This document shows, piece after piece, positions 1 to 7,984 of a stretch of 64,000 nucleotides of DNA. Source of the DNA: Streptomyces sp. NBC_00442 (GTDB lineage: Bacteria; Actinomycetota; Actinomycetes; Streptomycetales; Streptomycetaceae); contig NZ_CP107918.1 of NCBI RefSeq assembly GCF_036014195.1, forward strand, positions 7,626,001 to 7,690,000. The letters run 5' to 3'. The notes below the pieces were generated by a model that saw nothing but the letters and a program-made list of their open reading frames with translations, did not search any database and was not told the DNA's origin. Position numbers and translations under genes: made by a program. Position 1 is the stretch's first letter. Every line of letters begins with the position of its first letter.

Positions 1-281
1 AGACGTTCCACCGCGTGCCATTGCGCGGGGGCGGGCAGGTTGACGACCACGTCGGGGCGAGCGGCGAGGTTGTGCGCGGTCTGGCCGTCACGGCCCAGCC
101 CGATGACGACGGTCCGGCCAAGGGCCCAAGCCGAGGAGATCGGGGCGAGGTTGAACGTCCCGTCCTGGTTCTCCGTACTCAGGAGCACCACCGGAGTGCC
201 GAAGTACAGGATGCTCGGCTCGATCTTCAGGTGGGTGACGGGTGCGACCGGGCGAAGGGTCTCGGGGCGTGCGGTGTCCAT
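1..281 (-). CDS. flavin reductase-like domain protein (3' end beyond window)
   Basis: The reverse strand reads in frame from an ATG at 281 to the window edge, giving the first 93 residues. The segment has the look of the flavin reductase-like/FMN-binding split-barrel family: a region reading LYFGTPVVLLSTEN and then NLAPISSAWALG, the strand and turn that bind FMN in this group. Such proteins bind FMN and act as reductases or flavin-dependent enzymes in the cytoplasm; the substrate cannot be told. It is divergent from the ArsR-type regulator at 348 with 66 bases between the start codons, so the two are probably a regulator/target pair. The family call rests on pattern recognition of a partial protein. 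Confidence 0.75.
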   Translation of the reverse strand, partial: MDTARPETLRPVAPVTHLKIEPSILYFGTPVVLLSTENQDGTFNLAPISSAWALGRTVVIGLGRDGQTAHNLAARPDVVVNLPAPAQWHAVER

Positions 282-321
282 GGCGTGGACCCTAGGGGCC
301 GGTTGTTTCGATGGAGGCCGA

Positions 322-340
322 AGTGTCGGCGGGGGACACT
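322..340. promoter_or_regulatory. candidate ArsR-type operator
   Basis: A perfect inverted repeat with 6-base arms (AGTGTC and GACACT) around a 7-base spacer lies 8 bases before the regulator's ATG, inside the 66-base divergent region. An autoregulatory operator is the natural reading; the role is inferred from position and symmetry only. Confidence 0.4.
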
Positions 341-347
341 GGGCGGT

Positions 348-1157
348 ATGGACACGCGGAACGCAGATGCGAGGAACGCCCGCACGCGCAATGCCCGCAC
401 ACGGAACGCCCACCCGTGGAACGCGGGAGGCAGCGGCCCCGAGCTCGCTTCCGTGGCGAAGCTCTTGGCAGACGGCACACGGGCGCGCTTCTGCATGGCG
501 CTGCTCGACGGACGGGCCTGGACGGCTTCGGAGCTGGCGCGTCACGCCGGCGTGGCTCCGTCCACCGCGACCGGCCACCTGAACGCGCTCGTACGCGGCA
601 ACGTTCTGGCCGAGGAGCGTCAGGGCCGTCACCGGTACGTGCGTCTGGCCGGCCCGCAGGTGGCCGAGCTGATCGAGGGCCTCGCCGCGATGGCCCCGGA
701 ACGCCCTCCGGTCGTGCGATCCCTGTCCGGGGCAGGCCGTGGGCAGGCGCTCGCTCATGCCCGCACCTGCTACGACCACCTCGCCGGGGTCCTCGGCGTC
801 GCCATCACCGACGCCATGATCGACCGGCGTCTGCTTGACACGGAGCACGGGCTCTCCCTGACCGGCGCCGGGGCCGCCTGGCTGGCGGAACTCGGCATCA
901 CCATTCCGGCCGGCACGCGTCGACCGGCGGTGCGCTCCTGTCTGGACTGGACCGAACGGCGACCGCACCTGGCCGGCGCGGTAGGTGCCGCACTGTGCCA
1001 CTACGCGTTCGACACGGGCTGGATCACCCCCATCGGCACCACGCGCGCCATGGCCGTGACCCCGCTGGGCCAGGCAGCGCTGCGTCACCACCTCCGCCTG
1101 TCTGCCGATGTCCTCTCGCCCCGAGGGGAAGCCGGCGGAGATCCCCGCGGCGCCTGA
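348..1157 (+). CDS. ArsR-family winged-helix transcriptional regulator
   Basis: The protein (269 residues) begins with a low-complexity stretch of repeated N-A-R-T units, then a winged-helix domain at about residues 30-105: LAKLLADGTRARFCMALL followed by ELARHAGVAPSTATGHL, typical of ArsR-type DNA-binding regions. The C-terminal 150 residues are a ligand or dimer domain containing a conserved-looking HYAFDTGW motif. Although the frame is open further upstream, the ATG at 348 is chosen because upstream sequence belongs to the divergent flavin reductase gene. ArsR proteins usually repress neighbouring genes until they bind an inducer. Function by family; ligand unknown. The Asn/Ala/Arg/Thr N-terminus comes from a short imperfect DNA repeat. 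Confidence 0.8.
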   Translation: MDTRNADARNARTRNARTRNAHPWNAGGSGPELASVAKLLADGTRARFCMALLDGRAWTASELARHAGVAPSTATGHLNALVRGNVLAEERQGRHRYVRLAGPQVAELIEGLAAMAPERPPVVRSLSGAGRGQALAHARTCYDHLAGVLGVAITDAMIDRRLLDTEHGLSLTGAGAAWLAELGITIPAGTRRPAVRSCLDWTERRPHLAGAVGAALCHYAFDTGWITPIGTTRAMAVTPLGQAALRHHLRLSADVLSPRGEAGGDPRGA

Positions 1158-1242
1158 GCGCGGGCAGGGTGCTCCGCCCGGGACCCGCAGACCGAGCCGG
1201 GCGGGACCAAGGTCCCCCGACGGCGGGACCGTGACCGGCTCG

Positions 1243-1773
1243 ATGACCGATGTCCGCACGGAGCTCCCGGCGGTGCAATGGAGTGTGCCGAGTCCGTGGC
1301 AGAGGCCGGACGCGGTGGATCACCGGCTGCTGGAAGAAGGGTGGAAGCATCCCATGCTCGTCATCGAATCGCGCGCGGCAGACCTTGCCGAGGCCCGCAG
1401 CGCCACCGCCGGCTATGTACGCCGTGCCTGCCCGTGGGCCGACCAGGACGCCGTCGTGCTCGTGATCAGCGAGCTGGTCGGCAACGCGGTGCGACACACG
1501 GAACGAGGGGACTGGCACTTGTCTCTTCGCATCCAGGACGCGGTCCTGACCGCCGACGTGCAGGACACCAGCCCCGCACTTCCCGCCCCGCGCCGTCCCG
1601 ACCTCGCCGAAGGAGGGGGTATGGGATGGCACATCGCTGAAGATCTCACCTCCAAGCTCACCGTTCTGTCCCACCCGGACGGCAAGACCGTCCGAGCGGA
1701 GTGGCACGCCCCCGACTGCGCACCGCCCAGCCGTTCGGACGGCAGCAGGACAGCCCACCTGGCAGGCTGCTGA
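1243..1773 (+). CDS. RsbW-like ATP-binding protein (HATPase_c)
   Basis: A 176-residue protein of the small stand-alone GHKL ATPase type that is very common in Streptomyces and related to the anti-sigma factor kinase RsbW. The N box is visible as ISELVGNAVRHTERG, the G1 region as VQDTSP, and the G2 box as GGGMGWHIAEDL. These bind ATP; family members phosphorylate anti-anti-sigma partners or act as accessory regulators, but no partner gene is adjacent, so the target is unknown. A GTG at 1231 in the same frame is an alternative start. It is on the same strand as the ArsR regulator, about 85 bases downstream. Confidence 0.8.
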   Translation: MTDVRTELPAVQWSVPSPWQRPDAVDHRLLEEGWKHPMLVIESRAADLAEARSATAGYVRRACPWADQDAVVLVISELVGNAVRHTERGDWHLSLRIQDAVLTADVQDTSPALPAPRRPDLAEGGGMGWHIAEDLTSKLTVLSHPDGKTVRAEWHAPDCAPPSRSDGSRTAHLAGC

Positions 1774-1976
1774 CGACGTTGGGGGAAATCGGGGTGGTGT
1801 GCCGGCCTGATGGACCCGCGAGCGGGTGATCAGCAGGTGGGGTGCCGAGCGAGCACGAGCGGGTGGTCCGGCGGCCGTTCGGTAGCACCCTCGTCGGGGA
1901 AGGCAGGCTGGTGGTGGCAACACCAGGATCAGCACACACTCCCGGGAGTCGCACCCACGCCACCAGAATTGCGGCT

Positions 1977-2807
1977 ATGAACCAGCGCACCATCTTGATC
2001 ACCGGCGCGACCCAAGGGCTGGGCCGCGGTATCGCACTCGACCTTGCCGCTCGCGGCGACACTGTCCTGCTCCACGGTCGCGACCGCACCCGCCTCGATG
2101 CGGTTGCAGCCGAGGTCCGTGCCACCGCCCCGGACGCCACGGTCCGCACCTACCTCGCGGATCTGGCCGACCTCGACCACGTGCGCACGATGGCCGCCCG
2201 AGTGCGTGCGGCGGAGCCCCGGCTCGACGTACTGGTCAACAACGCGGTTGCCGGTGGCGGCTCCGAACCCTTGCGGCGGGAGCTGAGCAGGCAGGGGCAC
2301 GAGCTGCGGTTCGCCGTGAACCACCTCGCCCCGTACGCTCTCACCCGCGCTCTGCTGCCGCTTCTCACGGCATCCGCGCCCGCCCGCGTGGTGAACGTGG
2401 CCTCGATCGGACAGGACACCATCGACTTCGACGACATCATGCTGGAGCAGGGCTACGAGGGACTGCGCGCCTACTGCAGGAGCAAGCTCGCGATGATCAT
2501 GGCGAGCTTCGAGCTGGCCGCTGAAATCGGCGGCACCGGCGTCACTGTGAACACCCTCCACCCGGCCCATCTGATGGACACCAACGGCGTACGCGAGTAC
2601 GGCCTCACCCCGGCGACAAGCATCGATGAGGGTGTACGGCCGACCGTGCGGCTGATCACCGACCCGGATCTGGAAGCCACTACCGGCCGTTACTTCGACC
2701 AGTTCACGGACACTCGCGCGCACGAGCAGGCATACGACCCCGAGGCCCGCCGGCGACTCATGGAACTGACCCACGCTCTGATCGGCCAGCCCGAACTGGG
2801 GTCGTGA
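1977..2807 (+). CDS. short-chain dehydrogenase/reductase
   Basis: A 276-residue classical SDR oxidoreductase. The N-terminal Rossmann glycine motif TGATQGLG is at residues 9-16, the NNA motif lies near residue 87, the catalytic serine is in NVASIG, and the YxxxK pair appears as YCRSK. The enzyme would use NAD(P)H to oxidise or reduce a carbonyl or alcohol in the cytoplasm; the substrate cannot be inferred. The ATG at 1977 begins directly before the nucleotide-binding strand (MNQRTILITG), the expected place for the family. Length is slightly above the usual 250 residues because of an extended C-terminus. Confidence 0.88.
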   Translation: MNQRTILITGATQGLGRGIALDLAARGDTVLLHGRDRTRLDAVAAEVRATAPDATVRTYLADLADLDHVRTMAARVRAAEPRLDVLVNNAVAGGGSEPLRRELSRQGHELRFAVNHLAPYALTRALLPLLTASAPARVVNVASIGQDTIDFDDIMLEQGYEGLRAYCRSKLAMIMASFELAAEIGGTGVTVNTLHPAHLMDTNGVREYGLTPATSIDEGVRPTVRLITDPDLEATTGRYFDQFTDTRAHEQAYDPEARRRLMELTHALIGQPELGS

Positions 2808-2968
2808 CCTTACGGCCGTAATCGGCTGCTGGTCACCCTGTCCATTTGCGTCACCGAGTGCCGCACGCGGTCCTCGCCGAGCTCTTCGGCGTGGCGTGGA
2901 CCGCTCGCAAAACAGTTCCGGACCCGCCCCACGGTCGGGGCCCGGGTGGCCTGTGTTTCCATGCCCGA

Positions 2969-3514
2969 GTGAACATCGAGAGCTCCGGGGTGCCGGACGA
3001 GAGGCCGAGCCGCTGGGTCCGGCAAAGGGCTGATGGTGATGTTGAGGAATGCGTGCGGGTCCTCGCGGAGGTCCATGCGCGGGACGGCTATCCGGTGAAC
3101 TGGCCGGACAGGCCCGGGGATTGGCTGTCACGCGGCCCCCTGCTGGCCTCCTGGGTCGCCGAACTCGAAGGCGGCCTGGTTGGGCATGTCAGTTTGTCGC
3201 AAGGCGGCGAAGGCGATCTGGCCCCGAAGGTGTGGAGCGAGCGGAACGGGGCGACGCGGGGTATGACCGCCGTGGTCAGCAGGCTGTTCGTTGCCCCGCG
3301 GGCGAGGGGACGTCGGATCGGTGCACTGCTGATCGGCCAGGCAGTGGAGGAAGCGCGGCGTCGTGGTCTGCATCCGGTGCTCGACGTCGTCGCATCCGAT
3401 ACCGCGGCGGCAGCCCTGTACGAGCGGCTGGGCTGGGAGCTGATGGCCACGGTCGAGCAGCAGTGGAGTCCGCACCAGACGGTGGCCGTCCGCTGTTACG
3501 CAGCGCCATCGTGA
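2969..3514 (+). CDS. GNAT-family N-acetyltransferase
   Basis: A 181-residue acetyltransferase of the GNAT fold. The acetyl-CoA binding motif A is visible as VSRLFVAPRARGRRIGALLI (residues about 95-115), with the pyrophosphate-binding loop R-x-x-G-x-G/A in modified form, and the C-terminal ALYERLGW motif typical of the family follows. It transfers an acetyl group from acetyl-CoA to an amine on an unknown small molecule or protein. The GTG at 2969 was chosen because upstream in-frame sequence looks non-coding. It stands alone on its strand, 160 bases after the SDR. Confidence 0.82.
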   Translation: MNIESSGVPDERPSRWVRQRADGDVEECVRVLAEVHARDGYPVNWPDRPGDWLSRGPLLASWVAELEGGLVGHVSLSQGGEGDLAPKVWSERNGATRGMTAVVSRLFVAPRARGRRIGALLIGQAVEEARRRGLHPVLDVVASDTAAAALYERLGWELMATVEQQWSPHQTVAVRCYAAPS

Positions 3515-3523
3515 CATGGTCAG

Positions 3524-3598
3524 TCATAGCCACCCGTTGATGGCCGCGGCGAGGACGATCGCCTCGTAGCGGACCGCGAGCTTGTCGAGAGGGCAGCC
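3524..3598 (-). pseudogene. IS5-type transposase, C-terminal fragment
   Basis: The reverse strand encodes GCPLDKLAVRYEAIVLAAAI followed by NGWL and a TGA stop. This is the characteristic last stretch of a Streptomyces IS5-group transposase. Nothing upstream in the same frame continues the homology, so this is only the tail of a vanished element, wedged between the GNAT gene and a membrane protein gene. Confidence 0.7.
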
Positions 3599-3648
3599 GA
3601 TCGACGCGCCCGCAGGCCGTGCATCCACGTAACGGTCCTCGGCAGGCT

Positions 3649-4611
3649 TCAACGGGCGGAGAAGTACGACGGTGTGCGCACGCGCATGGTGGTGGCGAGG
3701 TTTCGGAGAACGGCCTCGCTCACCGGGGGAGTGTTCGCCTGGACGACCGCTACGGCGTCGCCGACGCGCGTGAAGTACTCGACGTAGTCGTAGTTCGACC
3801 GTCGCCACACTCCGGGCGCCACCGGCGTGCAGGCGGGTGACGGCACGGGGTAGACGCTGGTGAGCGCGGCGCAGTGGGAGGGCGGGGTGAACCCCGGCTG
3901 CACGGGGCCGACGACCACCTGGATCTCCTGATGGAGCTCGTCCATGGTGTCCGCGCCCTTGCGCAGACGGTCGGGTGTGAACCGGTAGTAGAACGTGGGC
4001 TGCATCTCGGCGCTGGATCCGATGGTGCCGACGCCGTTCATGTAGTAGCCGGCGGGCAGGTTCGGTCCCAGGAGGGGGACGCCGGCAGCGGCCAGCTCGC
4101 TGTTCTGGCGGCTCTGCGCGGTCTGTGTCGCGGCGAGCGAGCCGAGCGGCATCAGCAGGACCAGGGCGAGGGTCACGGCGGCCCGCGGCCACAGTGGCCG
4201 GCGCGACTGGGTGAACCAGGCCGCGAGGGCGAACGCGGCCACGTACAGGGCGGATTGGGCGAGCCAGGACTCTCCGGGAAGCCACCCGGACCCGCGGGAA
4301 CTCCACGGCACATACCAGCCGATGCCGACGCCGAGCAGCGCGGTGAGCCAGGCGGGCCGGACGTTGACGAGGCGCAGGGCTGTCCATGAGAAGACCAGAC
4401 TCAGGACGCCCACGGCGTAGGCCCACACAACGGCGAGGCCGAGGCAGCCGTAGCCCTGCGCGTTCCGGCAGGCACTGGAGTCCAGGAGCAGCCACATTGC
4501 CAGCGAGGAGGCCGCTACCGAGGCGAGTCCTACGCCGGCCGCCCGTGCCGCACGTGCCCCGTGGCGCGAACGTTCCGCTATTGCCGGTTCGACCAGCGCA
4601 CTGCCCATCAT
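3649..4611 (-). CDS. integral membrane protein of unknown function
   Basis: A 320-residue protein with about five hydrophobic helices in the first 165 residues (for example LGLAVVWAYAVGVLSLVF, WLTALLGVGIGWYVPW, SALYVAAFALAAWF, AAVTLALVLLMPLGSLAA). About 155 hydrophilic residues follow, likely on the outer face, with two cysteines that could pair (HCAALTSVYPVPSPAC). I do not recognise the family. Two ATG codons are adjacent at the start (4611 and 4608); G-rich sequence just upstream could serve as ribosome binding site. The gene is convergent with the GNAT gene. Confidence 0.75.
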   Translation of the reverse strand: MMGSALVEPAIAERSRHGARAARAAGVGLASVAASSLAMWLLLDSSACRNAQGYGCLGLAVVWAYAVGVLSLVFSWTALRLVNVRPAWLTALLGVGIGWYVPWSSRGSGWLPGESWLAQSALYVAAFALAAWFTQSRRPLWPRAAVTLALVLLMPLGSLAATQTAQSRQNSELAAAGVPLLGPNLPAGYYMNGVGTIGSSAEMQPTFYYRFTPDRLRKGADTMDELHQEIQVVVGPVQPGFTPPSHCAALTSVYPVPSPACTPVAPGVWRRSNYDYVEYFTRVGDAVAVVQANTPPVSEAVLRNLATTMRVRTPSYFSAR

Positions 4612-4833
4612 TCCCCCGATTCCCCCGATTCCCCGGTTCGCGACAGAGCTTCCGGAGCTTCCGGAGAGCCTATAGAACAGCGCCTCGCATCAGGGTCCGG
4701 GTCCCGTACGGTGGAACGGCCTGTGTCAAAACCCCGTCCAGACAGCCTTGTTGACGAGCCGGCGGCCGGATCGGCAGCCCTTCGGGGACTGGTGCGGCCT
4801 CTCAGTGGACGGCCGACGGGCCCTGGTGGGCGA

Positions 4834-5394
4834 TCAGTTCCCGGTGCGCCACTGGTGCTCGGGCAGGAAGCGCACGTCGTAGCGCTGCGGCACGGTCGCG
4901 AACTTCTGCGGTGCGGGCACGTACGGCTCGGGCGGCAGGCCGAGCTCCTCGGTGGGGACGCCGAGATTTTCGAAGAACCGCTCGAAGGTGCCACCGGGCC
5001 CGGCGGCCACGCCCACGACCCGGCTGTGATGGCGCTCGATGCGATAGGCGTGCGGGCAGTTCTTCGGTACGAATCCGAAGTCGCCCGCGGTGAGCAGCCT
5101 CTCGTGCTGCTCACCCCCCAGATCCTCGACGAACAGCCGCACCGCGCCGTCGGTGATGTAGAAGACCTCGTACGTGTCGGAGTGGACGTGGGCCGGGATC
5201 ACCTCGCCCCTGGGGCCCTCGACGGTGAAGAAGTTGAAGGCGTTCTCCGTCTGCTCGCCGCCCGCGTAGACGGTGACCAGGTCGGTGAACAGGTGGGCGC
5301 GGTCGCCCATGCCCTTCTCGATGAAGTACGGCTTTCCTGGTTCGGCAGGAATGTGTGACCTCCGACGGCTGGGGCGGGCGAACTCCATGGTCAT
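4834..5394 (-). CDS. cupin-domain dioxygenase-like protein
   Basis: A 186-residue cupin, similar in layout to quercetin 2,3-dioxygenase-type proteins. The metal-binding cupin motif 1 appears as HVHSDTYEVFYITDG (H, H, E) and motif 2 around GDFGFVPKNCPHAYR. Such proteins use a bound Fe or other metal to oxidise flavonoid-like substrates, or act as isomerases; the substrate is not inferable. The ATG at 5394 has GGAGG six bases upstream, which decides the start over a TTG two codons earlier. It is divergent from the MarR gene at 5501 with a perfect palindrome between them, so it is probably that regulator's target. Confidence 0.85.
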   Translation of the reverse strand: MTMEFARPSRRRSHIPAEPGKPYFIEKGMGDRAHLFTDLVTVYAGGEQTENAFNFFTVEGPRGEVIPAHVHSDTYEVFYITDGAVRLFVEDLGGEQHERLLTAGDFGFVPKNCPHAYRIERHHSRVVGVAAGPGGTFERFFENLGVPTEELGLPPEPYVPAPQKFATVPQRYDVRFLPEHQWRTGN

Positions 5395-5422
5395 GAGCAA
5401 CCTCCGGGACGGCGAAGCGATT

Positions 5423-5443
5423 CATGTCAGGCTACCTGACATG
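5423..5443. promoter_or_regulatory. palindromic operator between cupin and MarR genes
   Basis: A perfect inverted repeat with 9-base arms CATGTCAGG and CCTGACATG around CTA lies in the 106-base divergent intergenic region, 29 bases from the cupin start and 57 from the regulator start. Size, symmetry and position are what a dimeric MarR repressor needs. Binding is inferred. Confidence 0.7.
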
Positions 5444-5500
5444 CGTGGCGGAGGGTGCCCGCAGGGTCGATATGCTCGAAGCCCCGTCCCGTGAGGAGCC

Positions 5501-5944
5501 ATGACCACCCCCGCACGCAACCTCCCCCAACTGCTGGCCGAGGCCAAACGCTGGTTCGACGACGCGCTGTTGGCCAGCATGCGGGCGGCCGGCGAGCAGC
5601 CGGTGACCGTCGGGCAGGCGGCCGTCTTCGCCGCCCTCGACGACGAGGGCACGACGGTCTCGGCTCTCGCCCGCAGCATGGGCGTCACCCGGCAGACCGC
5701 CCACCAGGCGGTGCATGCCCTCATCGGCATGGGGCTGCTGGAGCAGACGGCCGATCCGGCCTCCGCGCGCAGTCGCCTGATCCGCCCCACCGCCGAGGGA
5801 TCCCGAGTGCACCGGCGGGCTCAGAACACCCTCGCCGTCATCGAAGGCGTCCTGGCGGAACGCATCGGCGCCGATGCCGTCGGCGCTCTGCGGGAGGCGT
5901 TGACCGTTCCTCCGGGGGAGCCGCCTCTGGTGGACGCGCCCTGA
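5501..5944 (+). CDS. MarR-family transcriptional regulator
   Basis: A 147-residue winged-helix regulator, normal length for MarR. The recognition region reads TVSALARSMGVTRQTAHQAV (about residues 52-71) and the wing region is SRLIRPTAEGSRVHRRA, the basic beta-hairpin typical of the family. MarR dimers repress divergent or own promoters and release on binding aromatic ligands. The likely target is the cupin dioxygenase gene upstream. The ATG is preceded by a GAGGAG-like stretch. Assignment by domain is firm; ligand unknown. Confidence 0.88.
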   Translation: MTTPARNLPQLLAEAKRWFDDALLASMRAAGEQPVTVGQAAVFAALDDEGTTVSALARSMGVTRQTAHQAVHALIGMGLLEQTADPASARSRLIRPTAEGSRVHRRAQNTLAVIEGVLAERIGADAVGALREALTVPPGEPPLVDAP

Positions 5945-6020
5945 GCGGCGTCGGACCGTAACCGGGGGCGTCTGGGCTCGGCGCTCCGCGTCCCGCGCCG
6001 CCGGACAGGGCCGCAGCCTT

Positions 6021-6064
6021 GACCGACCGACCGACCGACCGACCGACCGACCGACCGACCGACC
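6021..6064. repeat. (GACC)11 microsatellite
   Basis: Eleven uninterrupted copies of the tetranucleotide GACC. Such a perfect short tandem repeat is rare in Streptomyces and would be prone to slippage. It lies in a non-coding stretch; an open frame across it encodes only a T-D-R-P repeat with no other support as a gene. Confidence 0.95.
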
Positions 6065-6311
6065 GGGTCGGAACGGCCGGGCCGCAGCCTGCAACTACGT
6101 TACGCGAACGCGCCCTTCACCCTGTTCCGCCTCAACCCGCCTGCCGCGCCCTTCCGTTCACGGTGCCCGTGCCGACATCGCTTCGCCGCCGCTCCCACCG
6201 TCCCGATATCCGTGGCCGTGGCCCATGTCCGCCGGGCCCGCGTAGTTCACCGGCCGACCGGATCGACGGGGGGAGGACGAGCACGGCTTGAACGTACGGC
6301 AGACTGAGCAG

Positions 6312-6479
6312 GTGACCACAGACCCGCGCAGTCCCCAGGACAACGACGCACCGTCGTTCAGTTCCCCCGAATCGGTACGTCCGCCTCAGGCGCCCCGCCC
6401 CGCGGCGGCCGCTCCGCCCGCCACCTTCCTCGAGCCCGCGCTTCCGCCCGGCCCGCCGAGCGACGCGTTCATAGCCTGA
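6312..6479 (+). CDS. possible small Pro/Ala-rich protein
   Basis: A GTG-started reading frame of 55 residues, rich in proline, serine and alanine, ending at a TGA. It has no recognisable domain and no strong ribosome binding site. It resembles the disordered N-terminus of a larger protein, so it may be a remnant. Weak call, based on a start codon and composition only. Confidence 0.25.
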   Translation: MTTDPRSPQDNDAPSFSSPESVRPPQAPRPAAAAPPATFLEPALPPGPPSDAFIA

Positions 6480-6607
6480 TCCCGACCACGGGGCAGTGGT
6501 GGCCGGCACAGGGAGCGGAGTCGGCGTTGTCGTGCCAACCTGGGGGAGGAGCTGCCGACAGGCCTGCTCAATGGGCCTGAGCGACTCCCCTGACCGTGGA
6601 GGCACCT

Positions 6608-7072
6608 ATGGCCGACAACGTGAATCAGCCGGAGGCCGGGCGAACCCGCGACACCGGGCGAACCCGCGCCGCCGGGCCATCGCACGAGCTGCAGTCCGGG
6701 TGGATCTTCTTCGCGGCGATCATGATGATCATCGGCGGAGCCATGGCCATCCTCGAGGGCATCGCCGCCATCGCCAAGGACGACCTGTTCGTCAGGACCT
6801 CGAACTACGTCTTCACGTTCAACCTGACCAGCTGGGGATGGATCCACCTCATCGTGGGGATCGTCGTGCTCCTCGCTGGCTGCGCACTGTTCTCCGGCGC
6901 GATATGGGCACGCGCGGTCGGCATCTTCGTCGTGGGCGTGAGCTTGATCGCCCACTTCCTGTGGCTCCCGTACTACCCGTTCTGGTCGGTCATCCTGATC
7001 GCCATCGACACGTTCGTCATCTACGCCCTGTGCACCCCGGCGCACTCCGGGAGGGCAGCAACCCGCGTCTGA
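6608..7072 (+). CDS. four-helix membrane protein (DUF7144-like)
   Basis: A 154-residue protein with a hydrophilic 30-residue N-terminus followed by four hydrophobic helices: GWIFFAAIMMIIGGAMAILEG, a second in WGWIHLIVGIVVLLAG, a third in AIWARAVGIFVVGVSLIAHF, and a last one in SVILIAIDTFVIYALC. This pattern, including NLTSWGWIHLIVG and the LPYYPFWSV motif, is typical of a widespread actinobacterial membrane family of unknown function. GGAGG five bases before the ATG at 6608 supports the start. It stands alone; role unknown. Confidence 0.85.
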   Translation: MADNVNQPEAGRTRDTGRTRAAGPSHELQSGWIFFAAIMMIIGGAMAILEGIAAIAKDDLFVRTSNYVFTFNLTSWGWIHLIVGIVVLLAGCALFSGAIWARAVGIFVVGVSLIAHFLWLPYYPFWSVILIAIDTFVIYALCTPAHSGRAATRV

Positions 7073-7356
7073 CCACCTGAGACATGAGTGGTGACCGTGG
7101 GTGGTGAACGCGGGCGGAACACGCCGAGGGGCCGGCGGCCGGGCCGGGCAAGAGATTGCCCATTGCGCCTGGCCGCCCACCGGTCGGTACGTGTCGAGAC
7201 CGTGCCCGGTCCGTCCCGAGGATCCCGATTCCGATGAGTAGATGAGTATCGGAGGGATTCCGAGTCCATGTGTATGACGGTCGGCGGAACACCCGCCACC
7301 AGGACGGGCCGCCCGCCCTGTTCATGCCGTCGATCAACGGATCCCGGGAGCGCGCC

Positions 7357-7932
7357 ATGACCGCCACCTACACCTTCGACGTCTTTTCCAGTCTCGACGG
7401 CTTCGGCGGAGCCAGCGCCAACTGGAGCGGCTACTGGGGCAAGCAGGGCCCCGAGTTGCTGGACCGCCGCGCCGACCTCTACGGCACAGAGCGGCGGATG
7501 GTCTTCGGCGCCAACACCTATCGGGCGTTCGCGCAGATGCTGGCCACGAGCGACGAACAGTCCGATGTACGTGACGAATGGGTCACCCGGATGCGGAACA
7601 TGCCGGCGACCGTGGTGTCGACGACGCTGCGAGAACCCCTCGACTGGCCGGACGCGACCCTCGTGAGCGGTGACGCCACGGAGGTCGTGGCCCGGCTCAA
7701 GGAAGAATCGGACGTGCCGTTGCGTTCGCACGGCAGCCTGTCCATGAACCGGGCGCTGATGGCCGCCGGCCTGGTGGATTTCGTGCAGGTGACCCTCTTC
7801 CCCGTCATTACGGGGCGGACGGGGCTGGACGCGATCTTCCAAGGCGCGGCCGACTTCGACCTGGAGCTGGCGGAGAGCCGGACGCTCGACACGCACATCC
7901 AGGAACTCATCTACCGGCCCACGCTCCACTGA
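7357..7932 (+). CDS. dihydrofolate reductase-family protein (RibD C-terminal fold)
   Basis: A 191-residue protein of the DHFR/RibD-C superfamily, common in actinobacteria as single-domain proteins. The N-terminal FDVFSSLDGFGG region and the MVFGANTYRAFAQML segment (nucleotide-binding strand and helix) are diagnostic, as is the VPLRSHGSLSMNRALMAAGL motif corresponding to the GG/GS-loop that binds NADPH. It probably reduces a pterin- or pyrimidine-like substrate; it is unlikely to be the housekeeping DHFR. The ATG at 7357 is used because the domain begins immediately after it. Convergent with the next gene. Confidence 0.83.
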   Translation: MTATYTFDVFSSLDGFGGASANWSGYWGKQGPELLDRRADLYGTERRMVFGANTYRAFAQMLATSDEQSDVRDEWVTRMRNMPATVVSTTLREPLDWPDATLVSGDATEVVARLKEESDVPLRSHGSLSMNRALMAAGLVDFVQVTLFPVITGRTGLDAIFQGAADFDLELAESRTLDTHIQELIYRPTLH

Positions 7933-7984
7933 CCTGCCGTGCCCACCAGCCCTGCGGGCCCCTGAGGAGCACAGACGTTGCCGT

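Larger units (their letters stand above)
5945..6607. other. intergenic region with tetranucleotide repeat
   Basis: This 660-base stretch has no convincing gene apart from a possible small one at 6312-6479. Its main feature is the GACC repeat at 6021-6064. Confidence 0.5.

Noticed and set aside
6019..6291. Open frame encoding a T-D-R-P repeat
   Set aside because: Produced by the GACC microsatellite; nothing else supports it as a gene.
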